64,000 nucleotides of DNA from Brachypterus glaber (taxonomy: Eukaryota > Arthropoda > Insecta > Coleoptera > Kateretidae), in NCBI GenBank assembly GCA_958510825.1, contig OY294044.1, forward strand, positions 104,942,893 through 105,006,892. Reading direction: 5' to 3'. The notes below the pieces were generated by a model that worked only from the letters and a program-made list of their open reading frames with translations, ran no database searches and was not told where the DNA came from. Made by a program: the position numbers and the translations under genes. Of this stretch, positions 30,689 to 44,100 are shown piece by piece; the first letter of the stretch is position 1, and each line of letters begins with the position of its first letter.

Positions 30689-33600
30689 CTGAAAATCAAA
30701 ATTTATTAAGGAGCCTTCAAACTTTAAAAATATTTTGTTTTTAAACATTTTTTTTTATATAGAAAGAAAAAATACATCATTGTAAAATTTTGTAGGTATG
30801 TTTATTTATATTTAAAGAATAGTTATTTTCTTAAAATCCAACACCTTTTATTTTTAAATAAAAATCTATAATTTTGCGAAAAATTATGTCAAAAATATTA
30901 AGATTAAGTTTTCTTAATACTAAAATAATAGGTAGCCATGGCCTAAGTATGCCTATTAAAAATAAACAATTGCTAGTTTTACATTTCTTACAAACGTCAA
31001 AATGGACGCGGTAATTTTTAATAAAAACAGTATTTTATTCAAGAACTAAAGAATAATTTGGGGTTTTCTTTAATTTTTATGGTTTAGTTAACGTGCTTCT
31101 ATTTATAGAATAGTTATAATACTTAATTAATAGGGTATGTAACTAATTTTGGGTGAGATCAAAATCTGTACGTAAAGAGTGGGTGAAAAATTTTTTAGTC
31201 ACTAGTGGAAAAAACTCACTTTTGACATTTAAAATAGTGCTCAAAACAAGTGTTTCTGTGAAGGTGTTGGATAATACAATTTTTTTTTTTTTTAGATTTT
31301 GAAACTGCCATTTTTTGCAATAATTATTTTTTTAAGCATTAAAAAACGGCGGTCGCCATGATTCCGGCCGTTTGGATCGACTAATATAAAACATAAAAAA
31401 ACGGGATATTATCCAGTATTGAAGTCGCTATAGCCCTATCCAGAAGAAATTTTTTTGGCCATAAAATAACAAAATGGCAGACGTTTTTCTTGAAAATTAT
31501 TTAAATTTTTTTCAAAAACGTCCGCCATTTTGTTATTTTTTGGCCAAAAAAATTTCTTCTAGATGCTATACCGGGTGTTTCATGTGGTTTACCCTTCTTA
31601 ACTTTTTTACTTTTTTAGATATGATCTTGAAATTTGCAGAGGCGATATTATGTATAATTTAAGATTTTTTGACATAGAATTTTTTTGGCACTTCCGGTTT
31701 CACCTGAAATTAATCGAACTTTCGATTTTTAATTGGAACACCCTGTTACATATTTTGATTCAGAAATCAATTATGAGACTAAGCATGTGTCACTTGTCAA
31801 ATTTTGACAGGTCGTCATTTTTTTGTTAAACATTTATTTTAAATCTTTTGTGTTTTAATGCCAAAAATCCAAATAAACTACTCATGTGTGGTATCAACAT
31901 GTTCGCAAGAAAATTCTCTTTCATTTTAACCTAATAACCCTCTTCCCATTTGAAAAAAATGACTTATGGACCAAAGTATAATTTTGAAACATTTAAGAGC
32001 TCACCACATTTAAAGTTTTGGGAAAAAAATCAAAATAGTATGTTTCTGAAGGTACTAGACCAACAATTAAGCAAATAAGCTAATTTAAGGCACTCTTGAT
32101 TTAAAATATAAATTTAAATAAAAAATGACATGACCTGTCAAAAACTGACAAGTGGTACATGCTTGTTTTCAGAATTGATTTTTAAATCGAAATATGTAAA
32201 AATATACGGGGTTTTCCATTTAAAAATCGAAAGTTCAATTCATTTCCGGTGAAACCGGAAGTGCCAAAAAATGTCTATCCATGTCAAAAAATCCTAAATT
32301 ATACATAATATAACTTTTGCCAAATTTCACGATCCTACATAAAAAAGGTAAAAATGTTAAGGGGGGCGAACCACCTTCCTGAAACACCCGGTATAGCGAC
32401 TTCAATACTGAATAATATCCAGTTTTTTTTTTTTAATTGCACTTAAAAAAAATTTATTCTTTAAATATAAATAAAGATACCTACAACATTTCACAATGAT
32501 ATCTTTTTTCTTTTTATAAAAAAAAAATATTTAAAAAAAATATATTTTTAAAATTTGAAGGTAGAAAGGCCCCTTAAATTACATTTTGTTAGTTACTAAA
32601 AATGGGTCAAATATATTTTCTCGAAATTTAAGTACAATAAAAAACCTTTATGTGCGTCCGTTCGTTTGTAGAAATAATATCTCGATAAACCATATATACC
32701 ATCAGCAAACGGTTCTATAGAAAGACTTCGGCAAAATGATGTATATGACTAGCTGAATTTAAATATTTCTTTTAAGAAAAAAAAAACAGGACTGTGGCGC
32801 CATGGTAAGATAAATTAAATTTTTCTTTATTTTTTTTTTTAAGTTCTAATGGTATTTTTTTTTTTTTTAATTAAGCCTCCTTTATGATCTGTGAACAGTT
32901 ATTAAAAATAACCATGTAAAAAAAACTTACTGGTCCTTGATGGTAGTTGAACCCATTCGCTAATTTAAAATCATCAGAATCGTTCGAGTTATCGTAATCT
33001 CCATTATAAGCCCAATCCGCAGGGTCCAAAGTTTTCATTCCTAGGGGCCCCAAAAGGTGCTTTTCCGCTTGCTTCAAAGCCTCCCAGGCATTTTGTGGAT
33101 TAAAAAGTTCTGGAGCTGCCACCATTGCAATCGGAAAATTGCACCTATAAAAATTAGATTCAAAATAAAAATATCTCATACTTTGAGCGAAAAACTTTAT
33201 GCTCAAAGAGGTATTTTATTGAGAAAGACAGCAGTTTGCAGTAAAAAAAAAACTATAACTATGCAAAATTTTAAGTTCAAACGAACCAAAACCAAGTTTT
33301 ATAAATTTAGTTTTAAATTTAGTGGATAGAGGGTGCGAAGTTAAATCTAGCCAGTATTCAAAACGAATAGTTCTATAAATAAAATTATTTGACATACTTG
33401 AACAATATGGTTTACAAGTTAATATACTGAGATGTCCTATTTTTATTAACCGACTTCCAAAAAGGAGGAGGTTATCATTGATAACTTATCAATTCGACGT
33501 GTGACTTTGATTTGCACGAGAAACAAAAAATGAATAATATTCATAAATAGTATATTGTTTTACTAAGAGGAAAAGTGAAGCTTTTTTTACTAGTCTGTAG

Positions 33601-36600
33601 AATTTACGGACGACGCGAAGCGGAGTCCGGAAACTACAGAGGAGTAAAAAAAGCACTTTTCCTCTGATTGAAACATACTATTTTTTCTTCAAGCATCCTA
33701 TATATACTTTTTAAATATTAATTTTTGAATTTAATTTATTCAGTAATAAAGTATGTTTTTTTATTAAAATAGGTCAATAAACCCCTTTCGAAATAAACTT
33801 AAACCTTCCTTGGCTCATTTTAATTTTTTTTCGTAGGCTAAATCGTACACTTTTCGCGATTTCGATGGTAACTTGTCTAATGTAGCATTTGAAATTTCGG
33901 AGAGATTTGTAGGTGTATAAACCATATATTCTTCTTCAATCATTTTTAATCAATTTCACACAAGGTTTTTGGACAGAATCTCGAGTCAACCACCGGTTTA
34001 CATAATAAACAAACAAGTTTGAATTATGGCTGTCATCAAAGTCAAAGAGGGCTGCCGCCAGTGGTAGTTTTGCTAACTATTTTTTTACGGCGTACTCATT
34101 TTTTTACTGTAAAAAATAGACACTTCTAACTAGTGTGTTCAGTTATAAAATATGAACATTTTAGTACGCTTGAAGAAAAATAATATTATATAATTTTTTT
34201 GTCTGTTTACCTAAGTTGGTTGTCTGTCCAATTTTGCGTCGCTCCAAAAGTATCTTTGTAGATTCCTCTTTTATTTATCAGTTCCGGTTTGATTTCTTCC
34301 GAAGTTTTTTCCGTGTTTACCCAAAAATACTTTTCAAAATTCGTTTGGATTTTGTCGCTCCACTCGGCGAACGTCCATTTTGTTTTTGTGCCGGACTTGT
34401 TGGTCCTTTCTACGCCGTCGTAGGGGTACTTTTTGTCCTTGTTTAGTTTTGATAGCCAGGATACCACTGCTTTGGAGAGGCCGATTAGTTCTATTGCTGA
34501 ACCGTCTCTAGGTGTGGCAGGTTTTCCTATAACAAAAAAAGAAACGAAATATATTAAAGCTAATAAAGAACTACAATAGAAATTAAATTACATCGGCACT
34601 TAGTGCTACTAAGAGTGCCGATGTATTGAAATCTTCGCCGAAAAGTCAAAATCTTTGACCACGTTTTTTTCACATTTCTCGACGTTTTAGACCATTCTGT
34701 CGAAATCAGTAAAAAAAAAATTTGCGTCCGTCCGTCCGTCTGTCTGTCTGGGTGTAAACTCTCTAACTCCATTTCTACATGACATATCGACTTATTTGCA
34801 TATTGTTTCTTATCGTATTCCGAAGAGCTGATTAGATTTCGGGGGCAAACGATTGGGGGTAAAAATAGGGTAAAACTCCTATTTTTAGCGTTTTTTTGTT
34901 TATAATTAAGGCAATTATTATTGTATTTGGTTAATTTAGCACTTATATAAAAGATAATTTTAAATTGGTCAAAAAATGTTACAAACAACGTTTTCCTAAA
35001 ACGCATTGTTTTCGAGATATTGGCGTTCAAAGCATTAAAAGATTTTTTTAGCATATCTCACATATTTATAACCCGATTTCAAAAAATTATATTTTAAATA
35101 AAAGCTCTTTTTAAGCCCTATAAAAAATGTTATATACAGTTTTTTGCTAGAATATAATGTTTTAAAGATACAGAATTTAAAATCAAACAAAACACCTAGT
35201 TTGAAATTTGCAAACTAGATGGCTCTAGTGTACAATAGTGCCGATGTTTTGACAGGGTGCTTGCAACGTTTCATCTAGTTTGGTCTACATTTTGATAAAG
35301 GGCAAAAGTAACTTTAATACTTTTTACAACCAAAAAGGTTCTTATTTTTGCCATATGGGGGCGAGGTAATTACCCCATCTATGATTAGATTAGATTAATT
35401 TATTGGTGCCTTCAAATTTTTAAAAATTCTTACACAAGTCATATATAAAATACAAAATATTCAAATTGCAAATTCAAATTACAAATACATTTACATTTAA
35501 AAAAAAACTGATATATTACCATTTGGTAAAATCCAGCGTGTCCATGGATGCGTCCATATATTCCTCCACAGAGTAGAAGCAGAGCCTGCACAACATAGAG
35601 CTCACCAAGCTTTTAAATTTTTTTAAAGGCAGGTTTTTGTAACTGTCTGGTAATTTGTTAAAAATACCTATATCTGGACTATTCTTTTGAGATTTAACAT
35701 ATTTGAAGGAATTATTTTTTAATAAAAATTCCTTATTTGCTGAGCTGGTAGGGTAACTATGTTTATTTGTGAACGTTTCATACTTTTTAAAATTAATTTT
35801 TTTTTTTATTTTTTTTTTTATGTCAAGCAGTGTTTGAAAAATATAAATGCAAGGTTAAGACATGATACCAAACTTAATGAAAGTAGATCTACAATGGTCA
35901 TTGTATTTTAGTCCAGCAATTATTCTGACGCATCTTTTTTGAAGAATAAATATTCTGTTTGAGCTTTTTTATGCCCTTGATTCGGGGTTGGTTAACTCGG
36001 TTAGAATGGGAAACCGCTGAGGAATTCAGGTGTACAAATTGGAGGATATCTTGGAGGTAATCTCTTGAGAAAATCTGAGGAAATCTCGTCTTTACCAAAA
36101 GTGGCGACGTATGGGAACTTTTTTTAGGAATTTTCAAAGTAATCTTGAAGGAAATTCAAAAAAAAAATCTTAAGGAATTTTACATCCCAGAAGGAATTTT
36201 CAGTATTCAATTGCTCTACAAAACGTCCGGTTAACGCGTGTTAATATATGTCTAAATTAGATAAAAAACTATGCCTTCGATAACTCTCTAACTTAGCATA
36301 TAGCGACTTTAAATTAACGAAAACAAAACGAGCAATAGTGGACGGCTAAGGGTTGTAAAATAAGGGTGTAGAAAGGGAAAAAGGGATGTCACTACCTTGG
36401 TTTGATGCAGATGATGTTCCTGTGCACAGGGCTGGATTCTTCTTGATGATGACGTAGTGATGATAAAAATGGTGCATGGAAACGATAATTATGGTTCTTT
36501 TCGCACAAAATCACAAAAATCAAAGCTATGAACTTTCTATATCTATACCACAAAATATAAAAATTAGTTCTAGAGCTAAATTACTTAATGTAACATTCTA

Positions 36601-39600
36601 TGATCCCTTTACTTTGCTATTTACTAATATTTTTTTTTTCAATTTTTGGGGCCAGGGGAGGAATGATGCAGGGGCGGATTTATTTCACTTTAAGGGGGGG
36701 CCATCTAGGGACACTAGATCTAGGTCTTAAGTTAGCAAGGCGACAGACATATAACATATATAACATATTAATAACATATAATATTCTGACCATATTTTTG
36801 ACAAATAAGTCAAAAGTAAGGTTAATCAATGACAAAGCCCCGATGCCAAGTTAAATTTCCGAGTTTGAATACTATATTTATGATTAAATTGTTAATTTCA
36901 TTAAAAATTTGATTCTAAAATAGCATAGTATACCATACATTCCATTTACTTTAAGTTTTATTGGTTCTACACCACATACTACTGATAAAATCGATGATAT
37001 GATAAAATTTTATTTCAGAATATAGATAAAATCATGCAATATTGTATTTACCTTATTAATTCGTGAAAATAAAGAAAAAATTCCAGCCTGGCTGTCCAGA
37101 AATAACTCATATTAAGCAAAAATGGTCCATTATCTCATCTGTTTAAAATAAGATGAAAAACATATTTTGTAGCGATTGAATTTTCTTCGTTACACGTTAT
37201 TATGCGTAACACTCTTTAGAAACGTAAGTTTATTAATGATTAACACTGTTTTGCTGCGATTAAACACTATTTTAAAACACAAATGATAAGTTTACGTCAA
37301 AAAATTAGGTTATCTATTGACATTTTCGACGATGCAATTTAGCAAAAAATGAACTTCAAAACGGCTCGATTTGATTAATTTCTAAGTTTAGGATGGGCAG
37401 TAAAATTCGTGAAGAAACTCTCTATGGCAACCGATGTTCAGATGTTTTCTGACGTTTCCCGTTGTCTGTCGCCTTGCTAACTTAAGACCTAGATCTAGTG
37501 TCCCTAGGGCCATCCATAAGGAAAAAATTGCGCTTTCGCTAAAAATATAATTTTGAAGGTATTTATATGCTAATCTGGTCCTTTAAACTCATTGGCCTAG
37601 GTATTATTGTAATTTTATTTCGTTTTTATTTTATGCTAATTGGTTCAATAAATTTTATTATTATTATTATATATTCAAACTGCTCTCACAAAATGCTATC
37701 GCGTGCTCACTAGGATGTAGGTGTTAGGTGAAAACAACACCCCTGAGGGGGTGGATTTGTAAAAAAATTATTTTAAGATTCCGTTCTAGTGACCTCAAAA
37801 CCCCCAATATATAATTTTTCAAGAAAACTACCCCCGCCCTTTAGGGGGTGGAGTGGAGCTCTCTTAGGAATTATTTTTTGACCAAGTTGTATAAATTTTT
37901 TTTTTCTGTTTTTAATGCGAAATAACCACATATTACAAAAATTTTGGTTTTTAAAGTATATTCCAATATGAAAAATTCAAAAAAATTAAACCGAAAAAAG
38001 TTTTAGGCAAAGAACAGAAAATCCACCCGGTTTCGAATTGAAATTTAATTTTTTTTACCCGACTTGCGGAAATAAATATTGTCTTCTGTATACGCAGGTA
38101 GGTTAACATGTATACAGGGTGTATTTGAAATAGCGTAGGAAATTTTAACAGGTGATTCTACATGATAAAATATGACAAGAAGTTCCTATAAACATATGTC
38201 TAAAAATGCGTCTTAGGGAGCTACGCCCCTTTGAAATTGGCTAAAAAAAATCGGTTTTTATTTAATAACTCAGGAACCCTTTGAGATATGTTAACAAGGT
38301 TTTGCACGTGAATTAATCCTAATAAGGCCCATCTTTGTATGTCATTTTCTCGTCCTCGTAACCAGGGGTGTGCGAAACGGGGGGGCCTTATCAGTTTTTT
38401 TGCCAAACTTTTTTCTGTGTAACTTTTTTGCAATTTTATTTTTGAAATATGATTCCTCAGGTCAAAATACATAAAAAAAGGTACTCTTGTTGTAATACTG
38501 TAGGATTAACCGTTTTCGAGAAAAGTTCATTTGAAGGTGAAATTTCACGGTTCGAGGACGAAAAATTAAATACTAAAATGTCAAAAACCAAAATTTTAAT
38601 GATGCAATGTTATTCTACATCAAAACCTAAGAAAAAAAGTTTCCATACATGTAGTTCGAAAAAACGCTTTTAAAGCTACCATAGCCCTTTAAAATAATAT
38701 TTAGGAGAACATAGCTCCATTAGGATTGATTTTTGGAAGTACCTGTATATGAGGTTTTTTTCTTAGTTTTTAATGTACATTCGCCCTGCTTCATTAAAAT
38801 TTTGGTTTGCAACATTTTAGTATTTAATTTTTCGTCCTCGAACCGTGGAATTTCACCTTCAAATGAATTTTTCTCGAAAACGGTTAATCCTACAGTATTA
38901 CAACAAAAGTACCTTTTTTATGTATTTTGACCTGAGGAATCATATGTCAAAAATAAAATTGCAAAAAAGTTACACAGAAAAAAGTCTGGGACAAAAAACT
39001 GATAAGGCCGCCCCGTTTCGCACACCCCTGGTTTAAATAAGTACGTGAAAATGACATACAAAGATGGGCTTTATTAGGATTAATTCACGTGCAAAACCTC
39101 GTTAATATATCTCAAAGGGTTCCTGAGTTAGTAAATAAAAACCGATTTTTTTAGCCACATGTTTATAGGAACTTTTTGTTATATTTTATGATGTAGAATC
39201 ATCTGTTAAAATTTCCGACGCTATTTCAAATACACCGTGTATATGCTTACCCTATTGAAAATAACGGGTCTGTGCGGGTATAAATGTTGCATAGACCGGA
39301 CTTGAGCGGGTGAATTTCATCCGCTTAAGTCCGGTTTATGCACCATTTATACCCGCCCAGACCCTTCATTTTCAGCAGGGTATACACTAATATATAAATT
39401 TGCAGGTTTTTTTGTTTTAAACTATTTTTTATGCACTTTTTATAACTTGCAAAAATGAAATTTTTGCGAAATCTTCAATTGGCGATTTTTTTTATGTTCT
39501 AACTTAAGGGGAGGGGAGATATAATTTTTTTAGTTTTTCCCAACTAGTATTGTTTCTAAATATTACCAAAGAAACCCTACAAAATTTCCTCAATTTTATA

Positions 39601-42295
39601 TACAATCATTTTATCCGAAAAACTGTAAACATTAATCGATTTGGCTCATTTTTGAGTGGTCACCGTTTTTTACCAAGGAGAAACTTTTGAGCCAGAGAGC
39701 TTTTTCGATTTCGAAATTCGGGATTTTTTGACACACCCTAATACAAAGCTTTCCGAGATTTTTTGACACACCCTAATACAAAGCATTCCGAAATATTGAA
39801 AATTTTCAAAATGGGAAAGCAAAACCATGTATTTCTCTTTATTTTATTTAAAAATAGATATCGTGTTTACAAACAGACAGACAGGCAGACATTTTATCGC
39901 AGATTTCCAGGTCCAAAACTCAAAAAAGTGAAAAACCACGATTAAATATTTTGCTCTTAAAAAAATAAAGCATAAACAACAGATTTTGGTCTCTTTACCT
40001 TTATTTCCAGCTTTGCTAGACGACCCCATTTTATCCATCCAGGTTCCACAATTCGCGTCGTTCCCTCCAAAAACGAACCCAGTTTCTGGATGAATCCCGA
40101 TTTGGTTATTAAACCCTTTATCCGTCATCTGTTCGTCAATCTGTCTACCAGCATTTCTTTCCCTGAACACTAAACCCTGGAAATGCACGTTGAGCGCTTC
40201 TTGTATGACTTCTTCCAGATTCTGGTCGAATTTTCCAGGATTTTGGGCTTCGGAATCATCAGTAGGGAATATTCTGGAAACCTTATCCTTTAAAATGTTT
40301 GTTCCATTTGGAGTTTCTTCACAATACTCTTTAACACAGTACAACAACCACCAAACAGCGTCTCTACAGTTAAATCTCGAGTTTCTACCTCCGTCCAATA
40401 AATTCGGGATAAGACCGTGTCTCAAGCAAGCTGCATAGCCTAAAATAGTCTGTCTAGCTTCCTCAAACCTGCCTGTCAGGATATGCAATCCTCTTAATGC
40501 TATGAAAGTATCCCTTCCCCAGTTTCTCATGTAGCCAGTGGAGAAATGTGGCAACCCTGCTGAAAGGGTGACGCAGGTTTCGATTTGTTCTCCTTTTTCG
40601 TTGGTACGGGTCGGGGGTTTTGGGGGGGAAAGGTTTGGGGATAAAGGAGGAAGGGGGGCGGATTTTATGTAGGCGGAGAACTGAACGGAACCCATGGAGA
40701 GGCTTTTGACGAAGGTTGAACCACATTTGACAAATCTGAAAAATAAAAGATAGATTAAAACAAAATAATATCATATTATGTAATGCTACGCATTCCATTA
40801 TATACTAATCAAAGTTAATGTTATATTGCATTTTCCCAAATATAAAAAAATGCAAAAAAAATTAAAAATTGCATTAAAAAAAAAAAATAAAAAAAATTAC
40901 TTTCTTTTTGCGAAAAACGAAAAAAAAAAAATAAAAAAAAAATTCAGAATGTTTCAAACAAATTTTAAATTTTCTTTTTGCGAAAACCGAAAAAAAAAAT
41001 TATTAATTTTAGTACTTTTTGACTTGACTGAAAAAATTACAACTTTCAGGAAAATCCTGATATCTCCTAAACCAGAAGTAAAAAAGTAAAAAAATAAAAA
41101 AGAAAATAGTCATTAAAACTGCGGCAATAAGAAAGACTTCAATAATTTGATAAACAGTTGCAGTACCAAGCAAGTCCTAGAAGATGGGACAAAAAACATA
41201 GTTGTACATTATTTGTTGCGGTTAATACGAAAAAAAAAAATTTAATCATTCTTAAAACAAACAAAAGTAGAGAATGTTTAAGCTTAAAAAAAAAAAAGAA
41301 TCAGTCAAATCCATTAATTAGTTTTCGAAATATTTGAATTTAAAAAATGTCAATTTTTTAGGTGTCCGGAATTTAATGCGCGGCAATGTATAGTATATTC
41401 TATAACTAGTATGGAATAGACAATATTCCGCGCGAGCGGAAAGTTTGTCATACGAGCCGACAGGCGAATATGACAGTCCCGCGAGCGCGGAATGACTATT
41501 CCATACGTGTTGTAGACTATACTTTTCCTTCGACTGCAAATATAAAACACTGTATGGCTTTAAACTGCGGACAAGATTAAAAACAATGTTTTTTATGACT
41601 CGACATTGTAAATGCAACAAAACACATATTTTTAAATAAAGCAATTAATGTTATTTAATAATTTTATCAAATCAGTACTTTAAAAAGATTTTTATTTAAT
41701 TTTAGCTCATATTTAAAAATTATAATGCAAAAATTGAAGGTTATATCAGATTATTGTGACAGATATCAGGTTTAAATATTTAAGAATAGATGGAGCAGTT
41801 TTAATTTTTTGAACTAAATTGATAAAAAACTGGTCAAATATTAAGTAAAACTAATAAACTTTATGTAATATTAACGCAAAATTTTAAATTGCATTAAATT
41901 ATTCAATATTTCATGGTAAAAAAATTACATATTTTATAATTTTGATACAGTTTTCTTTACTTTTATAAATAAGAGATGGCACTGCATGTGCTCATTCTAA
42001 CACTTGATACGGAATATTCATACCGTATCTAGAGCTAGAATGGATTCATTCTGTGTTTGAAAAGTGTGTGTATTTGTTTGCATTCTAAAGCAGTCGTAGA
42101 AAAAAAATATTACTCACTCTGACATAGAATTGTGACACTGTTCTATGAGTAAAGTGTAAATTCCAGTTACTACAACGTCAAAATAACACGGAACCAAATA
42201 TCTCGGAATGGAACTGAAACATTTGGTGTTTTCTTCAATCCATTGCCCCAATTCTTTGGTGCCTGGATCCAACTTCAACCTTTTCCAGATAAAAT
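30410..42295 (-). CDS. AGL: Glycogen debranching enzyme, C-terminal exons
   Basis: Five exons (42118-42295, 39999-40735, 34211-34526, 32931-33144, 30410-30688) continue from exon 61116-61435 and join in phase; together the six give 680 residues. AGL is the cytosolic two-activity enzyme that transfers maltotriosyl units and then hydrolyses the remaining alpha-1,6 glucose. The visible part is the GH133 amylo-1,6-glucosidase half: [106 protein letters not shown]. From yeast debranching enzyme work I expect the catalytic pair to be the Asp of GTWMD and the Glu of GLPEL; both are present. The protein runs 13 residues past the usual LxDL end. The frame is intact. Confidence 0.94.
30835..31273. mobile_element. 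MITE, TIR TATCCAACACCTT (copy 2)
   Basis: Same element as 8017-8448 in the same orientation; left terminus slightly degraded (aatccaacacctt), right terminus aaggtgttggata. Confidence 0.72.
31404..32420. mobile_element. Nested foldback elements in the last AGL intron
   Basis: The outer arms ggatattatccagtattgaag (31404) and its mirror cttcaatactgaataatatcc (to 32420) enclose two further structures: a tight palindrome at 31442-31560 (agaagaaatttttttggcca mirrored) and a long palindrome at 31566-32396 with ends ctataccgggtgttt / aaacacccggtatag and internal mirrored ccggtttcacc blocks. No gene is supported. Confidence 0.7.
32931..33144 (-). CDS. AGL: AGL exon with [10 protein letters not shown]
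   Basis: Encodes [14 protein letters not shown] to [17 protein letters not shown] acceptor, GTAAGT donor. Confidence 0.92.
33567..33665. repeat. Hairpin repeat
   Basis: Imperfect palindrome: agaggaaaagtgaagctttttttac is mirrored by gtaaaaaaagcacttttcctct, with an inner ccggac/gtccgg-type GC stem. Confidence 0.55.
34211..34526 (-). CDS. AGL: AGL exon with [10 protein letters not shown]
   Basis: Encodes [18 protein letters not shown] to [15 protein letters not shown] acceptor, GTAAAC donor. Confidence 0.92.
34590..35280 (-). mobile_element. Helentron-associated repeat, copy C
   Basis: Full-length copy, oriented as copies A and B, ending in the stem-loop at 34590-34622, 64 bp upstream of the acceptor of the AGL TPRDGS exon. 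Confidence 0.65.
35378..35955 (-). mobile_element. 5'-truncated non-LTR retrotransposon
   Basis: On the minus strand 35955-35520 encodes the C-terminal end of a non-LTR reverse transcriptase: [14 protein letters not shown] near the start, then [20 protein letters not shown] and [13 protein letters not shown], with one internal stop. A (TAATC)n tail at 35378-35398 marks the 3' end. Confidence 0.7.
36705..37507. mobile_element. DNA transposon remnant, TIR CTAGGGACACTAGATC
   Basis: Perfect inverted ends of over 40 bp (ctagggacactagatctagg and mirror) with the flank ggccat on each side as probable target duplication. No transposase frame remains in 803 bp. Confidence 0.75.
37727..37880 (-). repeat. 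~110-bp minisatellite, minus orientation
   Basis: One and a half units of the family at 22120 and 25440, read on the minus strand (ccacccccta, ggggttttgaggt). Confidence 0.6.
38113..39241. mobile_element. Large foldback element, TIR TACAGGGTGTATTTGAAATAG
   Basis: Ends tacagggtgtatttgaaata and tatttcaaatacaccgtgta mirror each other and the palindrome continues through most of 1.1 kb. Related pieces sit at 27427-27838 and 62129-62570. The short frames within it appear in each copy and are not genes. Confidence 0.72.
39248..39381. mobile_element. Hairpin MITE
   Basis: 134-bp near-perfect palindrome, arms ~60 bp: taccctattgaaaataacgg mirrored at the right end, centre at the gaatttcatccgctt segment. 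Confidence 0.7.
39999..40735 (-). CDS. AGL: AGL exon with [11 protein letters not shown]
   Basis: The largest exon, carrying most of the glucosidase core; a proline-rich insertion ([16 protein letters not shown]) precedes it. TTTTTCAG acceptor, GTAAAG donor. Confidence 0.93.
42118..42295 (-). CDS. AGL: AGL exon ([18 protein letters not shown])
   Basis: Encodes [18 protein letters not shown] to [29 protein letters not shown] acceptor, GTGAGT donor. Confidence 0.9.
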
Positions 42296-42322
42296 CTGTA
42301 AAAAACAAACAAATTGACAGTG

Positions 42323-42406
42323 CCCAAGCAACAAAATAAGTAAAAAAGTAGACAAAAAGTCTAATATCAATTTATAATTAGACTTTTTGTCTACTTGTTG
42401 CTTGGG
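42323..42406. mobile_element. 84-bp hairpin MITE, TIR CCCAAGCAACAA
   Basis: cccaagcaacaa at the left and ttgttgcttggg at the right, with a second stem gtagacaaaaagtctaat inside; located 28 bp upstream of an AGL acceptor. Confidence 0.75.
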
Positions 42407-42478
42407 TGGAATATACCATTTGCATATTCTTAAACGCAAGTTTGAATTAAAATGCAGAATAAAATATTGCTAACAACA

Positions 42479-43113
42479 AACTAGATGAAACGTTGCAAGC
42501 ACCTTGTCAAAACATCGCACTATTGTACAAACTAGGTGTTTTGTTTGATTTTAAATTCTGTATCTTTAAAACATTATATTCTAGCAAAAAACTGTATATA
42601 ACATTTTTTATAGGGCTTAAAAAGAGCTGTTATTTAAAATATAATATAAGATATGCTAAAGAAACCTTTTACTGCTTTAAACGCCAATCTCGAAAACAAT
42701 GTGTTTTAGTAAAACGTTGTTTATAACATTTTTTGACCAATTTAAAATTATCTTTTATATAAGTGCTAAATTAACCAAATACAATAATAATTGCCTTAAT
42801 GATAAACAAAAAACGCTAAAAATAGGAGTTTTACCCTATTTTTACCTCTACCCCCAATCGTTTACCCCCAAAATCTAATCAGCTCTTCGGAATACGATAA
42901 GAAATATGCAAAAAACCGTCGATATCTCATTTAGAAATGGAGTTAGAGAGTTTACCCCAGACAGACAGACGGACACAAAAATTTTTTTTACTGATTTCGA
43001 CTCAGAATGGTCTAAAACGTCGAGAAATGAGAAAAAAACGTGGTCAAAGATTTTGACTTTTCGGCGAAGATTTCAATACATCGGCACTCTTAGTAGCACT
43101 AAGTGCCGATGTA
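42479..43113 (+). mobile_element. Helentron-associated repeat, copy D
   Basis: Plus-orientation copy with small internal deletions; stem-loop at 43081-43113. Confidence 0.65.
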
Positions 43114-43674
43114 AAGAATAATTCCCCTGCATATGTAGGCGTACTAAGTTTATTAAAACAACATACCTTGGTTCTCGCGTTATTCAAGGCTGTAGAGATT
43201 TCATATTTTGGCTACCCCCCCTAACACCCCCCTTTTAATTTTTCAATTTTTTTTATTAAACTTACTTTTTGCGAAAAACGAAAAAAAAAATTCAAAAAAA
43301 TTTTTTCTAAAAAAACTTTTTTCGTAGAATTGAAGTAATTTTTCCTGAAAAAATTACGTTAATCTGAATTTTCTTTCAGCATTTTTCGACTTTTTTGTTT
43401 TTTTTTTTCAAAAACAATAGGGATCACAGAACTTGATTTTCCTGAAAATCTCGAGTCGGTCTGATAATTCGTTCTGGAGTTATCGTGTACACAAAAATCG
43501 TGACATCGGACGGACGGACGGGCATTTTTAAAAAAAAGTTGCTTGTTTTTTCATGAAACAAATTTATATCCAAGAATTTTTTGTCTAGGACGAATTTTGA
43601 ATTTTTTTGAAAATTCGAAACTACCTAATATTCTAGCGCTGGCGTTGTGTATAATATAATTATATTAATAACAA

Positions 43675-43760
43675 AAGTACTATACTACTACTTAGTAGGT
43701 ACTATTTAGTAGTAGTAGTACTACTACTATTACTACTACTTCTACTTTGTAGGTAATGTC
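43675..43760. repeat. (TAC/GTA) microsatellite palindrome
   Basis: Tandem tac/gta triplets in both orientations forming a small palindrome (agtagtagtagtactactac). Confidence 0.7.
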
Positions 43761-43859
43761 TAAATTAAAGTTTTTAGCTTAAAACGTTTTCTAGGATTCA
43801 AGAAACTGACATGAAAACAAAACAGAAATCAGTATCACATAAGAAATTCGACTGTTCAG

Positions 43860-44100
43860 TTGGTAGAATGAGAGGCAGATTTTGGAAATTGAGTGGTAGA
43901 TTTCGGAAATTGGTAGAAAGTTGGGAAAATTGAGGGGAACATTTGGTGAGTAAATTCCGCCAGGGGTAAAGCTTTTTTTTTTCTAGTTGGCAAAATTGGA
44001 GTTACTCCTGTACTACTGTAGTACAGTTGGGAAAATTTACTATCAGGGGTAAAGCTTTTTTTTTTTGGAGTTCTTCAATTTTAAGTTGGAAATATTTGCT
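43860..44100 (+). repeat. Minisatellite with AAAGCTTTTTTT units
   Basis: Loose tandem units with ttggtagaaagttgggaaaa and caggggtaaagctttttttt; related to the arrays at 7320 and at about 59380-59570. Confidence 0.55.

Noticed and set aside
41318..41644. Overlapping minus-strand frames of 108 and 66 codons
   Set aside because: They overlap each other in a segment with mirrored attccgcgc words and have no recognisable protein feature; probably a decayed palindromic repeat.
43675..43760. CRISPR-like or regulatory array
   Set aside because: Simple triplet microsatellite with no spacers; a eukaryotic genome.
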